A stretch of DNA of 64,000 nt, from contig CP128835.1 of assembly GCA_030388825.1 (NCBI GenBank), positions 372,001 to 436,000 of the forward strand. Reading direction: 5' to 3'. The position numbers and the translations under genes were made by a program. This stretch comes from Rossellomorea sp. AcN35-11. Lineage in GTDB: Bacteria > Bacillota > Bacilli > Bacillales > Bacillaceae_B. The notes below the pieces were generated by a model. It ran no database searches. It was given only the letters and a program-made list of their open reading frames with translations, and was not told the origin of the DNA. Shown piece by piece: positions 18,135 through 26,831 of this stretch; the stretch's first letter is position 1, and each line of letters starts with the position of its first letter.

Positions 18135-18168
18135 AGGGACGGACCTCTACAAGTAGAGGCCCGTCCCT
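18135..18168. repeat. Inverted pair of the GGTCCGTCCC element forming a hairpin
   Basis: AGGGACGGACCTCTAC (18135-18150) pairs with 18153-18168 with one mismatch and a 2-base loop, followed by TTT on the + strand. Each arm carries the dispersed 12-base motif (the right arm with one change). It could act as a terminator on +. Confidence 0.7.
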
Positions 18169-18229
18169 TTTAGTGTTGCTACATGAAGGCATGCCCCCCC
18201 TGATTCCTAGTACCTGGTCCTAGGAACGA

Positions 18230-18241
18230 AGGTCCGTCCCT
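18230..18241. repeat. AGGTCCGTCCCT dispersed motif
   Basis: Exact copy of the 12-base motif directly abutting the pdaA stop codon. A small palindrome (TTCCTAG..CCTAGGAA) lies just to its left. Confidence 0.7.
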
Positions 18242-19018
18242 CTATCTTTTCATCATAGGATGGTCGTCCAGGCTTTTGAAGGTGTAGCCTCTTTTTTTGA
18301 GGTCTTTGATGGCTTTATCCATGGCGTCTGCGTTGTCTTTTGAGACGGAGTGCAGGAGGATGATGGCTCCTGGATGGGCTTGGGCCATGATGTTGTCATA
18401 GGAATACTTCCATCCTTTTTGTTGATCTGTTTTCCAATCAATGAAGGCTAGGGACCAGAAGACATGAGTGTAGCCTTCTTCCTTTGCGATCTGGAGCGTG
18501 CGTTCCGAGAATACACCTCTTGGCGGACGCAGGTATTTCATTTCTTTCTGACCCGTCAACTCCTCGGTTTTCACCTTTACTTTATTCAATTCTTCCTTGA
18601 TTTTTTCATCTGAACTTACGGTAAAATCCGGATGATGCCAGGAGTGGTTACCGACGATATGCCCTTCCTTCACCATTCGCTTCACCATCTCTTCCGCGCT
18701 TAACAAATAGTGGCCGGTTACGAAGAAGGTGGTCGGTACGTTTTCCTCCTTCAACACATCCAGGATCTGACCTGTATAGCCGTTTTCATATCCATTATCG
18801 AAGGTGAGGTAGAGGATTTTTTTATCCCCGGGACCCTTATAAAACGCTTCGTATTTCGCAAGGAGTTGATCGTACTGGGCTCCGGCTTCGGCAGGAACTT
18901 CATTTTGACTCTTTTTGAACCCCCAGCCGATCGGGTTATTGGAAACGGCATAAGCTTCGGCAGGTATGGCTAACACCAGGATTAAGGCGATGATGAGCAC
19001 TTTCAGTAATTTACGCAA
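18242..19018 (-). CDS. pdaA: Delta-lactam-biosynthetic polysaccharide deacetylase PdaA
   Basis: 258-residue exported NodB-type deacetylase. In spore formers PdaA removes the acetyl group from muramic acid so that the spore-cortex muramic delta-lactam can form, which germination enzymes need. A signal peptide spans residues 1-25 (AIPAEAYA). The family N-terminal IGWGFKKSQN is present, then the NodB motifs: LTFDNGYENG with the PdaA-type asparagine in place of the second aspartate, HSWHHPDF for the metal histidines, RPPRGVFSE and ILLHSVSKDN. Length and order match B. subtilis PdaA (YfjS), which also lies near yfjP and yfkAB. Confidence 0.92.
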   Translation of the reverse strand: MRKLLKVLIIALILVLAIPAEAYAVSNNPIGWGFKKSQNEVPAEAGAQYDQLLAKYEAFYKGPGDKKILYLTFDNGYENGYTGQILDVLKEENVPTTFFVTGHYLLSAEEMVKRMVKEGHIVGNHSWHHPDFTVSSDEKIKEELNKVKVKTEELTGQKEMKYLRPPRGVFSERTLQIAKEEGYTHVFWSLAFIDWKTDQQKGWKYSYDNIMAQAHPGAIILLHSVSKDNADAMDKAIKDLKKRGYTFKSLDDHPMMKR

Positions 19019-19106
19019 CGTTGAACCCTTCTTTCCATTCCATTTTCCTTAGTTTTTGAGAACGGGAAGGATTCATGTGTACTAAAAGTATCCAATATAT
19101 AGTTAA

Positions 19107-19892
19107 TTACTTTTGCAAATTCGATTCAAAAAGATCAATGATCTCAAGGAATCGTTCCGCTTCTCTAAAGGTGTGATCAGCAAGCAGTGGATGGATATTG
19201 CTTTTGATCCTGCACTCTTCGATTAATTCCCTGGCTGTTTTTTTGAAATCCCGTAAGGACGCCACAGACACCTTATTTTGATTCAGGAAGTGGCCCAGCA
19301 GCGGTTTTGTTTCAGATTGTGGACGCATGGAGTCTAAATCGATGGCTTGAAAAACGAGCTGATCGAAATCGTGGCTGAACTCTCTTGCCTGTTCCACTAA
19401 TTTACGTTCAGACGGATCCAATAAGTGCCCGATGAACTTCGCATGATCGGCCATGATCTTCAGGAAGAATACATTTTCCTGAATGATGGAATCTTCTTCC
19501 GGTACTAGCTTCCCCTCATTCAGCTCCTGAAGGCGCTTGGCAAAAAACGCAGCTTCCCTGCTGATATGATCCACCAACAAAGGGTAATTATTAGACCGGA
19601 TTTCACAACGTAATGTTAAACCTAATATTTTTCGCTTATAATTCCAAATCGCAGCCGCCCCTTGATACACTTCACTGTTAAAAGCCTGTATTTGCCTGAC
19701 ATCTGAATGGACGGAGTATTGACTCAGTTTCTCCTCGATTCTTTCGAAAAGAGTAATGAACTGATTGGCTTCTTCAATCAATTGTTTCTGGTCGTATGTG
19801 AACCCAAGACTCAGAAACAGCGCATGCTCCTTCATGATTCTTGACCAGAACTGAATCTCATCTAACGATCGGGCCACGATTGGATTTGACAT
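19107..19892 (-). CDS. DUF2935 domain-containing protein
   Basis: About 261 residues with two similar helical halves, each with EIQFWSRIMKEHALFLSLGF-like or FLKIMADHAKFIGHLLDP-like cores and an HPLLADHTFREAERFL or YPLLVDHISREAAFF end. This is the duplicated DUF2935 fold, a ferritin-like/hemerythrin-like helical bundle with conserved histidines and glutamates that could bind metal. Function unknown. The start is set at 19892 because GGAGGGG (complement of 19901-19907) lies 8 bases upstream; a longer reading to 19922 would contain that site. Confidence 0.8.
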   Translation of the reverse strand: MSNPIVARSLDEIQFWSRIMKEHALFLSLGFTYDQKQLIEEANQFITLFERIEEKLSQYSVHSDVRQIQAFNSEVYQGAAAIWNYKRKILGLTLRCEIRSNNYPLLVDHISREAAFFAKRLQELNEGKLVPEEDSIIQENVFFLKIMADHAKFIGHLLDPSERKLVEQAREFSHDFDQLVFQAIDLDSMRPQSETKPLLGHFLNQNKVSVASLRDFKKTARELIEECRIKSNIHPLLADHTFREAERFLEIIDLFESNLQK

Positions 19893-19922
19893 AGACTTAT
19901 CCCCTCCACGATTCTTATTCAT

Positions 19923-20347
19923 CTTTATTTCTATGTAGATGGATTTCAGATATTACTTATAGAAAGAAGATTGCAAAGCAGGTCAGAAGAAAAAAAGAGA
20001 CTCCCTGATATAAGTAAGTAGGTCGGTTAGGGATAGAAAATGTAAAATAAAAAGTGTTTTAGCAAACTAACGAATTAACATTCGTTTGCTTTTTTCTTAT
20101 TGTTTTGACAAGGATTATTACGTTTTAACATAGAAAATAGCAACGCTTTAGCATATTAACAAAAGGATAGTACGACTGGTCCTAGTGCGAAACATGTGCT
20201 AAAAGCATTGTCAAAACGGTGTTAAATGTGTAATCAATTCTTATCTAGGAGTACGAAGGATTATGTTAGACTATACATGTATACTTTGTGAAATGTTGTA
20301 CTTAAACGAAGGGGCTGTTTAATTGAATAATTAAAGGGGTTTTTTTA
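19923..20347. other. AT-rich intergenic region with an isolated terminator-like hairpin
   Basis: No protein gene seen. On the + strand AGCAAAC (20061-20067) plus GAAT (20072-20075) pairs with ATTC-GTTTGCT (20080-20090), followed by six T. No gene on + leads into it, so it may end a small RNA starting in 19950-20060 or be a relic. The rest is AT-rich and ends with AAAGGGG before the next gene. Confidence 0.4.
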
Positions 20348-20773
20348 TTGCATCCAATAACAGCAACAGAAATAACATTTGCGCTCATTTTTGTAATGGT
20401 TATTTTGGTTATTTCATTATTAAGACCCAGTAATATAAGGAAACTTGGTTTAATTGTTTCCATTGCATTAACTACAATATTACTGATATTTTTTGCTGTG
20501 CGTCCCTTTTGGATTGGCTATCAAGTTTCTAAAAAAACCGAACAACTTAATCAATACCTAGAAGAAAAATTCCCCCAGCAAGATTGGGAGATGAGGGGAC
20601 AGGAAGGAAGACAATATAGCCCTTATCACTTCATAGTTCAATTTAAAAACGAAAAGGGTTGGTATTATACCTATTCGATAGTAAATGAAACAAACATTTG
20701 CCAAAATGCTTGGTCAACACCAGAAGGTAATACACCTGATGAGGGGAAACACTTTGATAACCCTTGTGAATAA
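20348..20773 (+). CDS. Two-helix membrane protein with a polar exposed domain, unknown function
   Basis: 141-residue protein. Helices at about residues 8-25 and 34-53 are followed by a charged and aromatic domain (QYLEEKFPQQDWEMRG, YHFIVQFKNEKGWYYTYSIV) with two cysteines near the end (NICQNAW, DNPCE). Start is TTG at 20348 after AAAGGGG. No family is recognised, though the exposed part resembles small DUF3139-like lipoprotein/membrane domains. The gene is visibly more AT-rich than its neighbours and has long flanking spacers, which suggests acquisition or insertion. A clear terminator follows. Confidence 0.65.
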   Translation: MHPITATEITFALIFVMVILVISLLRPSNIRKLGLIVSIALTTILLIFFAVRPFWIGYQVSKKTEQLNQYLEEKFPQQDWEMRGQEGRQYSPYHFIVQFKNEKGWYYTYSIVNETNICQNAWSTPEGNTPDEGKHFDNPCE

Positions 20774-20829
20774 ATAGTTGTTTTATTAAACAAACGGGGT
20801 GTTGGTCATAAATCCAGTCATTACATTAT

Positions 20830-20863
20830 AAAACGCAGAGGATTGCTAAAACCTCTGCGTTTT
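20830..20863 (+). terminator. Rho-independent terminator
   Basis: 12-bp perfect stem AAAACGCAGAGG (20830-20841) with 20852-20863 and a run of T. It lies about 55 bases past the 20348-20773 gene. Confidence 0.88.
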
Positions 20864-20973
20864 TCTGTGTAATTTTATTGTCTAACATTATAGTAATCGG
20901 CTCATTATTTAACGTGTATATTTGACATTTCTACTTCACAACGTAACTACTACTATTATAAGGAATCTCTTTT

Positions 20974-21543
20974 TTATGATTCAAAAAACGTTTGATATTT
21001 TGTCGCCATCTCGGTTAATTTCCCATTATGTTTACCGATGAATCGGGATACAGCTTTTCCATCCCAAACAGCCTCATCTTTTGGGAAATCTTTAAACTCA
21101 TGCCGGAGATTTGTGACCATTCTTTCTCTCGAGACGGTGAGTTCGGAATCATCTACGCTGAAGTGAAATTCTTTTGCATTTGGAACAAGCAGTGTGAGAT
21201 ATATCGCGTTGTAATAAAAGTACTTACGATCCACATGATTGCCGTCAAACCAGAATTCATTGACTTCCCCTTCTGAGAGGTTCCCTTCTTCATGGCCATA
21301 TGTTACTTTCACCATTTCATCGGAAAGATCGACTTCCTTTATCGTTTCTCCACCTGGCAATTCTTCGAGGATTGAACTCACCTTCGAGTTGTCACCGACG
21401 TAGGTCCCGGTTTTTTCTTGTAACGTATCCACCTGAACATCCTCAATGGATGTGATATTCGATTGATTGTTGAATGCGGCACATCCTGTTATGGACAATA
21501 AGATGCACAGAAAACATATGGCCCGTCCTTTAAAGACTTTCAT
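20974..21543 (-). CDS. DUF4825 domain lipoprotein
   Basis: About 189-residue lipoprotein. The signal peptide ends in a lipobox (LLSITGC), placing the mature cysteine near residue 20. The DUF4825-type domain starts with TGTYVGDNSKVSSILEELPGG. The rest (FYYNAIYLTLLVPNAKEFHF, VSRERMVTNLRHEFKDFPKD) looks like an exposed alpha/beta domain. Function unknown. The start at 21543 is chosen from GGAGGG 5 bases upstream; the longer reading to 21606 has no such site and would bury the signal peptide. Confidence 0.75.
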   Translation of the reverse strand: MKVFKGRAICFLCILLSITGCAAFNNQSNITSIEDVQVDTLQEKTGTYVGDNSKVSSILEELPGGETIKEVDLSDEMVKVTYGHEEGNLSEGEVNEFWFDGNHVDRKYFYYNAIYLTLLVPNAKEFHFSVDDSELTVSRERMVTNLRHEFKDFPKDEAVWDGKAVSRFIGKHNGKLTEMATKYQTFFES

Positions 21544-21623
21544 TGTATCCCTCCAACTCATGGGTATGTCATACGGATCGATTGTCATCACTTCATATTT
21601 TAACATAAATACCCAACAAAAAA

Positions 21624-21650
21624 ACCACCCCGCAACTTGTACGGGGTGGT
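21624..21650 (-). terminator. Rho-independent terminator of the fumarase gene
   Basis: 9-bp GC-rich stem (21624-21632 with 21642-21650), loop of 9, with seven T on the minus strand (21618-21624 on +). Confidence 0.88.
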
Positions 21651-21658
21651 CCCTATTC

Positions 21659-23216
21659 TTATTTAAAAACAGGCTCTTTAAACTGCGCTAATTTCTCCAA
21701 CGACGATTTATCCACTTCTTCATGAAGGCTGTTACCGTGTGAATCCATCGTCACCACTGCGGTGAAGCCTTCCACATTCAGGTGCCACATCGCTTCAGGA
21801 ATACCGAACTGCATCAGGTCCACTCCGTCCACGCCTTTAATGCAATCAGCGTAGTATTGAGCCGCTCCACCGATGGCATTCAAGTAAACTCCACCATGCT
21901 CCTTTAAAGCAGCCAGTGTTTTCGGACCCATTCCGCCTTTCCCGATAACAGCGCGGATGCCGAACCGCTTCATGATGTCTCCTTGGTAAGGCTCCTCTCG
22001 AATCGATGTCGTCGGACCAGCGGCCTTCACGTGCCAGTTGCCTTCATCGTCCTTCAGCATAACTGGTCCGCAGTGATAGATGATCTGACCATCAAGATCC
22101 ACCGGTGCATCGTTGTCGCTCAGATGCTTGTGAATCGCGTCACGACCCGTGTACATGCGGCCGTTGATTTGAACCACGTCCCCTACTTTCAGTTCACGGA
22201 TTTTTTCTTCCGTGATCGGGGCTTCCAGGACCACTACGTTCGGCTGCTCCCCGGATGAAGCCGCTGCTGTTTCTAATTCAGCCTCGGATCCTTGAGTCAA
22301 GTCGATTTTATCCCCTTCTTGATAGAACCATTCGTCGATGCTGCCAGAATTCGCATCAAGCTTCACGCCCAGACGGCGGAATGCCCAGCAGTTATACGCA
22401 ACAGATACGAAGAAGCTTGCAGGGATACGGTTCATCACACCAACCTTGCAACCAAGAAGCGTCGTTTCACCGCCGAATCCCATCGTTCCGATTCCAAGCT
22501 CATTGGCATTGTCCATCACGTAGTCTTCCAATTTACGAAGATCTTCATTAGGATTCACGTCATCAACAGAACGGAATAATTGTTCTTTTGCAAGATCATA
22601 CCCTGAAGAGCGGTCCCCGCCGATTCCGACACCGATGAAACCTGCGCGTGCAGCCTTGTCCCTGTGCCTGATAGACAGAATGCATCACACATTTACGGAT
22701 CCCGTCCAGATCGCGTCCGGCTCTTCCAAGCCCTTCAAGCTCACATGGAAGGCTGTACTGAATGTTCTTATTTTCACAACCCCCGCCTTTTAAGATCAAG
22801 CGGGCATCGATATAATCCTTTTCCCACTGCTCGAACTTGATGACCGGTGTCCCAAGGCCGAGATTGTCCCCAGAGTTGGCGCCGGTCAATGAGTCAACGG
22901 AGTTCGGACGAAGCTTCCCATCCTTCGTCGCCTCTACCATGGCAGCATAAATCGCTTCCTTGATCTCAAGCTGATTCACGCCGATGGGTGTTTTTATTTT
23001 AAAAGTAGGAAGACCTGTATCCTGACAGATCGGGGATACATTGTCATCCGCCATCTTTACGTTATTTGAAATCGTGTCCAGGCTCATGGCCGCGCGGGTA
23101 CCGGCGTTCTCCCGGGCTTTCGCCGAGCGGATTGCACGCCGCACATCCTTCGGCAGGTTCGTGGACGTTTCCACAATCAAATCATACATACTTTGCTGTA
23201 ATGTCTCTTTATTCAT
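21659..23216 (-). pseudogene. fumA: Class I fumarate hydratase (frameshifted in this sequence)
   Basis: Iron-sulfur fumarase converting fumarate and malate in the citric acid cycle. The alpha region (22596-23216) has SPICQDTGLPTFKI, TGANSGDNLG and GGGCENKN. The beta region (21659-22558) has LLGCKVGVMNRIP, GPTTSIREEPYQ and GKGGMGPKT. The two frames meet at KCVMHSVYQAQGQGC, after which the first frame runs to a stop. Dropping one base near 22648-22651 gives QGCRAGFIGVGIGGDRSSGY and joins the halves into about 518 residues, the normal fused length. The span length is one base over a multiple of three. A single extra base, possibly a sequencing error, is the simplest reading. Confidence 0.85.
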
Positions 23217-23300
23217 CGTTCTCCCCCTCTAAAGATCTCAATAACAGTCATAATTTTCATACATCATTATACTCCTATAAGATTGAGATTGAAAGGGATT

Positions 23301-23747
23301 TCACGATGGAATTTCCTTCTCGAAATAACAGGAAATCTCGTCTTCTTCCTTATATATATACCCGTTGCTTTGATAAAACCGGATGGCATCGGACCAGTGT
23401 TTGTTTGTTTCAAGGATGAGGGTGCGGGCACCCAAGGAGAATGCTTTCTCTTCCAGGAATTTAAGCATGAGGCGTCCGAGTCCACGCTTCCTGCAGGAAG
23501 ACCGGACCGACATTCTCACAATTTGATAGGTATCGGGGGATTCTCTTCTGATCGCACCTGTGCAGATGATGTCTCCGTGCTCTTTCCCTACAAAAAAATG
23601 ATGCTTCATTCCGTCATACTCAGCCCATATGTCATGGATATCCGGATTCAGCGTGTGATCGATGAAACCGAATCGCTCAAGGAAGCCCGACAGGATGATG
23701 TCTTTAGCCTGTTCACACTGATGTGTTTCGATGGGGGTGATGTTCAT
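23301..23747 (-). CDS. GNAT family N-acetyltransferase
   Basis: About 148-residue acetyl-CoA-dependent acetyltransferase. The acetyl-CoA motif is IVRMSVRSSCRKRGLGRLML, near residue 80, followed by ILETNKHWSDAIRFYQSNGY, the usual C-terminal strand-helix. Substrate unknown. Start is placed at 23747 (MNITPIE) because AAAGGAGAG lies 7 bases before it. Same strand as the fumarase gene, 84 bases upstream of it. Confidence 0.82.
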   Translation of the reverse strand: MNITPIETHQCEQAKDIILSGFLERFGFIDHTLNPDIHDIWAEYDGMKHHFFVGKEHGDIICTGAIRRESPDTYQIVRMSVRSSCRKRGLGRLMLKFLEEKAFSLGARTLILETNKHWSDAIRFYQSNGYIYKEEDEISCYFEKEIPS

Positions 23748-23947
23748 GTGGTATCTCTCCTTTCCTTTCATAAAGTTAGACCTATCGGGGAGTAAATCCT
23801 GCCTGTCATTCTTGTCTTTTGGACGGCATAGAATGGGGAATGAGGATGATCAGTAGCGTGATCAGCACCTGTCAATTTTAGTATGATCTACCTCCGTAAT
23901 CACCTATTTACCGACCTGTCTGCCTCCTTCAGCAGCAGACACGTTCA

Positions 23948-23959
23948 AGGTCCGTCCCT
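23948..23959. repeat. AGGTCCGTCCCT dispersed motif
   Basis: Exact copy of the 12-base motif in the spacer between the SE1561-family gene and the GNAT gene, next to an A-run that serves the terminator at 23971-23988. Confidence 0.7.
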
Positions 23960-23970
23960 AAAAAAAAGAA

Positions 23971-23988
23971 GAGCCCTATCCAGGACTC
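23971..23988 (-). terminator. Short rho-independent terminator
   Basis: GAGTCCT (complement of 23982-23988) with AGGGCTC (complement of 23971-23977), one mismatch, 4-base loop, then TTCTTTTTTTT on the minus strand. It touches the stop codon of the SE1561-family gene. Confidence 0.7.
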
Positions 23989-24171
23989 CTACTCGTTCTT
24001 TTTAAATTGCTCGCATTTCACTTCTATGTCATCGATCATGGCGATCAGGCGATCGATATCCTCAATGTCAGCTTGTTCAGGGTCGATTGAGTCCAGAACG
24101 TCGACGAAAAGGTTCAGGCGTTGCTTCAAATAGCTCACTTGTGAGTCTTTATCATTGATTGCTTTACCCAA
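23989..24171 (-). CDS. SE1561 family small protein
   Basis: 60-residue acidic helical protein (KDSQVSYLKQRLNLFVDVLD, DIEDIDRLIAMIDDIEVKC) that fits the SE1561 family of short conserved Firmicute proteins; possibly the counterpart of B. subtilis YfjT by position near pdaA and yfkAB. Function unknown. Start is TTG at 24171, with AAAGGAGAG 7 bases upstream. Confidence 0.8.
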   Translation of the reverse strand: MGKAINDKDSQVSYLKQRLNLFVDVLDSIDPEQADIEDIDRLIAMIDDIEVKCEQFKKNE

Positions 24172-24222
24172 GAGTTCTCTCTCCTTTCAATACGTTTACT
24201 ATGGTAACCAATAACTTACCGA

Positions 24223-24251
24223 TTGACAAGGGCCGACCCTTTCTCAATAAT
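24223..24251 (+). promoter_or_regulatory. SigA-type promoter of yfkAB
   Basis: TTGACA at 24223-24228 and AATAAT at 24246-24251 with a 17-base spacer, about 35 bases before the yfkAB ATG. Confidence 0.65.
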
Positions 24252-24286
24252 GAATAGATGACCCAATCATAAAGGAGCTTTTACGA

Positions 24287-25420
24287 ATGAAAACTGAAAC
24301 TCTCTCCAAGAAAATGTCCATTGACCATGATCCTTGGGAGGCTTACCTGGATGTGGATGAGCATGGTGACATCACGCTTTCCAATATAGAATTCACCACT
24401 ACGACGCTTTGTAACATGAGATGTGAACACTGCGCTGTCGGATACACCCTGTCGCCCAAGGATCCGAGCGCCCTTCCCATCGAATTGATTCTCCAGAAGC
24501 TCGACGATATCAAAACGCTCCGTTCCCTTAGTATTACCGGCGGGGAGCCGATGATGTCAAAGAAATCCGTGGAACATTATGTCCTGCCCTTACTCAAGTA
24601 TGCACATTCCAGAGGGGTACATACCCAGATCAACTCGAACCTGACCCTGGACCTGGACCGCTACTTATTGATCGCCCCTTATCTCGATGTCCTTCACATC
24701 TCCCATAACTGGGGAACGATCGATGAATTCATCGACGTGGGATTCGCGAATATGGAGCGGAAACCAACAAGGGAACAGCGCCGGAAGCTGTTCGACCGCA
24801 TGATTGAAAACAGCCGTGCCCTCTCGGAAAGAGGAGTCCTTGTATCGGCGGAAACCATGTTAAATAAGAACACTCTTCCATACCTGGAAAAAATCCATCG
24901 TCAGATTGTGGATGAAATGAAGTGCGGACGCCATGAAATTCATCCTATGTACCCCTCTGACTTCGCATCCAGCTTAGAAACACTTTCACTGGAAGAAACA
25001 CGCGGTGCGATCAGGGATATCCTTTCGTTCCGTGATGAAAATGTGTGGATGCTGTTCGGGACGCTTCCATTTTATCCATGCAGTTCTTCCCAGGAAGACC
25101 TTGACTTGCTTACGGAGCTTTATGCGGCTAAAAATGTCAGCGTCCGTAACGACCCTGATGGACGTTCCCGCCTGAACGTCAATATTTTCACAGGGGATGT
25201 GATCGTTACAGACTTCGGTGACACACCTCCACTGGGGAATATCACCAAGGATACCCTTCCTGACATCTTCGACAGGTGGAAAGAACAGCCACTTGCAAGA
25301 GAACTCAATTGCCACTGCCCAATGGCCCGCTGCTGCCTTGGACCGAATGTCCTCGTCAAATCTATGTACTATGGCGATGTTGACTTTTCAAAACGGGAGG
25401 CAAAGATTTCCCGTTTGTAA
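24287..25420 (+). CDS. yfkAB: Radical SAM/CxCxxxxC motif protein YfkAB
   Basis: 377-residue radical SAM protein. The cluster-binding CNMRCEHC lies near residue 43, SITGGEP near 85, and the C-terminal second cysteine cluster CHCPMARCC near 348 defines the YfkAB family. The fused form, which is split or misannotated in some genomes, is complete here. Substrate unknown. AAAGGAG lies 9 bases before the ATG. In B. subtilis the gene also lies between pdaA (yfjS) and yfkD. Confidence 0.9.
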   Translation: MKTETLSKKMSIDHDPWEAYLDVDEHGDITLSNIEFTTTTLCNMRCEHCAVGYTLSPKDPSALPIELILQKLDDIKTLRSLSITGGEPMMSKKSVEHYVLPLLKYAHSRGVHTQINSNLTLDLDRYLLIAPYLDVLHISHNWGTIDEFIDVGFANMERKPTREQRRKLFDRMIENSRALSERGVLVSAETMLNKNTLPYLEKIHRQIVDEMKCGRHEIHPMYPSDFASSLETLSLEETRGAIRDILSFRDENVWMLFGTLPFYPCSSSQEDLDLLTELYAAKNVSVRNDPDGRSRLNVNIFTGDVIVTDFGDTPPLGNITKDTLPDIFDRWKEQPLARELNCHCPMARCCLGPNVLVKSMYYGDVDFSKREAKISRL

Positions 25421-25429
25421 AAATGAAAA

Positions 25430-25456
25430 AGCTCAAATCTGTCATGGATTTGGGCT
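25430..25456 (+). terminator. Rho-independent terminator of yfkAB
   Basis: 10-bp stem (25430-25439 with 25447-25456), one G-T pair, loop of 7, then TTTTTTT. Confidence 0.88.
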
Positions 25457-25479
25457 TTTTTTATGCCTACCCTTCATAC

Positions 25480-25491
25480 AGGTCCGTCCCT
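25480..25491. repeat. AGGTCCGTCCCT dispersed motif
   Basis: Exact 12-base copy between the yfkAB terminator and the next gene's terminator. Confidence 0.7.
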
Positions 25492-25509
25492 CACACGTAC
25501 ATGCAAAAA

Positions 25510-25545
25510 AAGAAGCACAGCAGAAGTTCATTCCGCGTGCTTCTT
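25510..25545 (-). terminator. Rho-independent terminator
   Basis: AAGAAGCAC (25510-25518) pairs with 25537-25545; on the minus strand a T-run follows (25505-25511 on +). The stem overlaps the stop codon of the small membrane protein gene. Confidence 0.8.
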
Positions 25546-25726
25546 ATCCGATGGAACTGCGGTCATTGCTTTTAACTGGTTGAGCTATTTTATCCGGGGA
25601 TGGATCCATAACATAATATTTTTGTTTTTTAATCTCGGCATTGACTTTTGCCCTTCTCGCCCCAACCCATAGTCGTAATGTGATGAACGCAATTAACAGT
25701 CCTCCAAATATAAGGAGATCCTCCAT
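25544..25726 (-). CDS. Small single-pass membrane protein, unknown function
   Basis: 60 residues with one membrane helix (about residues 4-22, LIFGGLLIAFITLRLWVG) and a basic then polar tail (ARRAKVNAEIKKQKYYVMDP). A strong site (GAGGAGGGG) lies 4-5 bases before the ATG and a terminator follows directly. No family recognised. Confidence 0.7.
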   Translation of the reverse strand: MEDLLIFGGLLIAFITLRLWVGARRAKVNAEIKKQKYYVMDPSPDKIAQPVKSNDRSSIG

Positions 25727-25790
25727 AATACCCCTCCTCTAATTTAATTCTGAATATTCTAATTATTATAACACGTCAAAGAAAATAATA

Positions 25791-25826
25791 AAAGAGTGAA
25801 AGTAGGTTTACCCTGTTTCACTCTTT
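25791..25826 (-). terminator. Rho-independent terminator of yfkD
   Basis: 11-bp perfect stem (25791-25801 with 25816-25826), loop of 14, T-rich downstream on the minus strand. Confidence 0.85.
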
Positions 25827-25835
25827 CTTAAACAT

Positions 25836-26684
25836 TTATCTTGGGTTTTCGCTTGCCATGAAGCCGAAGTGGACGTGATCCTGAACCGGTATAAAGGCTC
25901 CGACTCCTTGTGATGTAACGTTTTTTACAACAATGGTGCGTTTTGTCCCCTTCATCACAAGGAACACTTCACCATATGTTACTTTTCCTTTTTCGTTGAT
26001 TGCCGGAGCGAATGCATACAGGTATCCAAGACGTTTAGGTGAAATATTGTACACCTGATCTTTTTTCGTCCCTGCTCCAATAATCGTTTGGAAGGCTAGT
26101 GGAAGCTTTGATTTATCCATTGCTTTAATAAGCATCATTTTCTCCACATCATCTGCATGGGGTACCTTTGCCGTGAGTCCGCCCTTCACTACTTTTTGCG
26201 CTTCTTGAACGTAGTGAATCTGATAGTTGGATTTCCCGCCACGGTTATCAAAGTAATTTGTATTGATCTTTTGATACTCCCAATTAGGAGAAGTCTCCGT
26301 TGAAGCATAATTCAATGGCCATTCCCCTAAGTAGATAGTCGCCCGTAATCCGATGGTCGGTGCTTTGTTCATGGTTGATTCGTTCAGCATACGGATCAGA
26401 TTGGGGTTTTCAATTTTCACATTTGATGTTTCAATCAATTCCTGTGACCACTCGCTTGGCTGAAGGTACGGTTGATCCTGTGTTGAATTTGGATACGTAT
26501 TTTCCTTCGCCACGTTTAAAACAGAATTCGGAATCTTAATGCTGTAATCTTCACTTGCTTTTGGGGCCTTCTCCGTTGTCTTTGGAGGTTTATCAGCTTT
26601 TTTGGAATTCGTTTCTGCATGTATACCCGTTGTAGCAACAAAAAATGCGAGGATGACCATAAGAACAGTACGCATGATTTTCAT
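25836..26684 (-). CDS. yfkD: YfkD family exported protein
   Basis: About 282-residue secreted protein of the YfkD family. A signal peptide covers residues 1-23 (VILAFFVATTGIHAE). The conserved body includes IRMLNES, YLGEWPLNY, WEYQKINTNYFDNRGG, IIGAGTKKDQVYNISPKR and IPVQDHVHFGF. Function unknown. Start at 26684 (MKIMRT) is set by AAAGGAG 8 bases upstream; the longer reading to 26750 would put residues before the signal peptide. In B. subtilis yfkD also lies beside yfkE (chaA) and yfkAB. Confidence 0.88.
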   Translation of the reverse strand: MKIMRTVLMVILAFFVATTGIHAETNSKKADKPPKTTEKAPKASEDYSIKIPNSVLNVAKENTYPNSTQDQPYLQPSEWSQELIETSNVKIENPNLIRMLNESTMNKAPTIGLRATIYLGEWPLNYASTETSPNWEYQKINTNYFDNRGGKSNYQIHYVQEAQKVVKGGLTAKVPHADDVEKMMLIKAMDKSKLPLAFQTIIGAGTKKDQVYNISPKRLGYLYAFAPAINEKGKVTYGEVFLVMKGTKRTIVVKNVTSQGVGAFIPVQDHVHFGFMASENPR

Positions 26685-26831
26685 GTAATTGACTCCTTTC
26701 AAAGCTTTAGGTTTGCCGTTAGTTTTTCCTAGTTGGAATAGCTTATCCAAAAAACTTTATATGAAAGGATATTTTTCAATACTATGGGGAGCTGAGGGGC
26801 TGTTCCTATAGCCGTGAAGTCCGCAGAAGAT

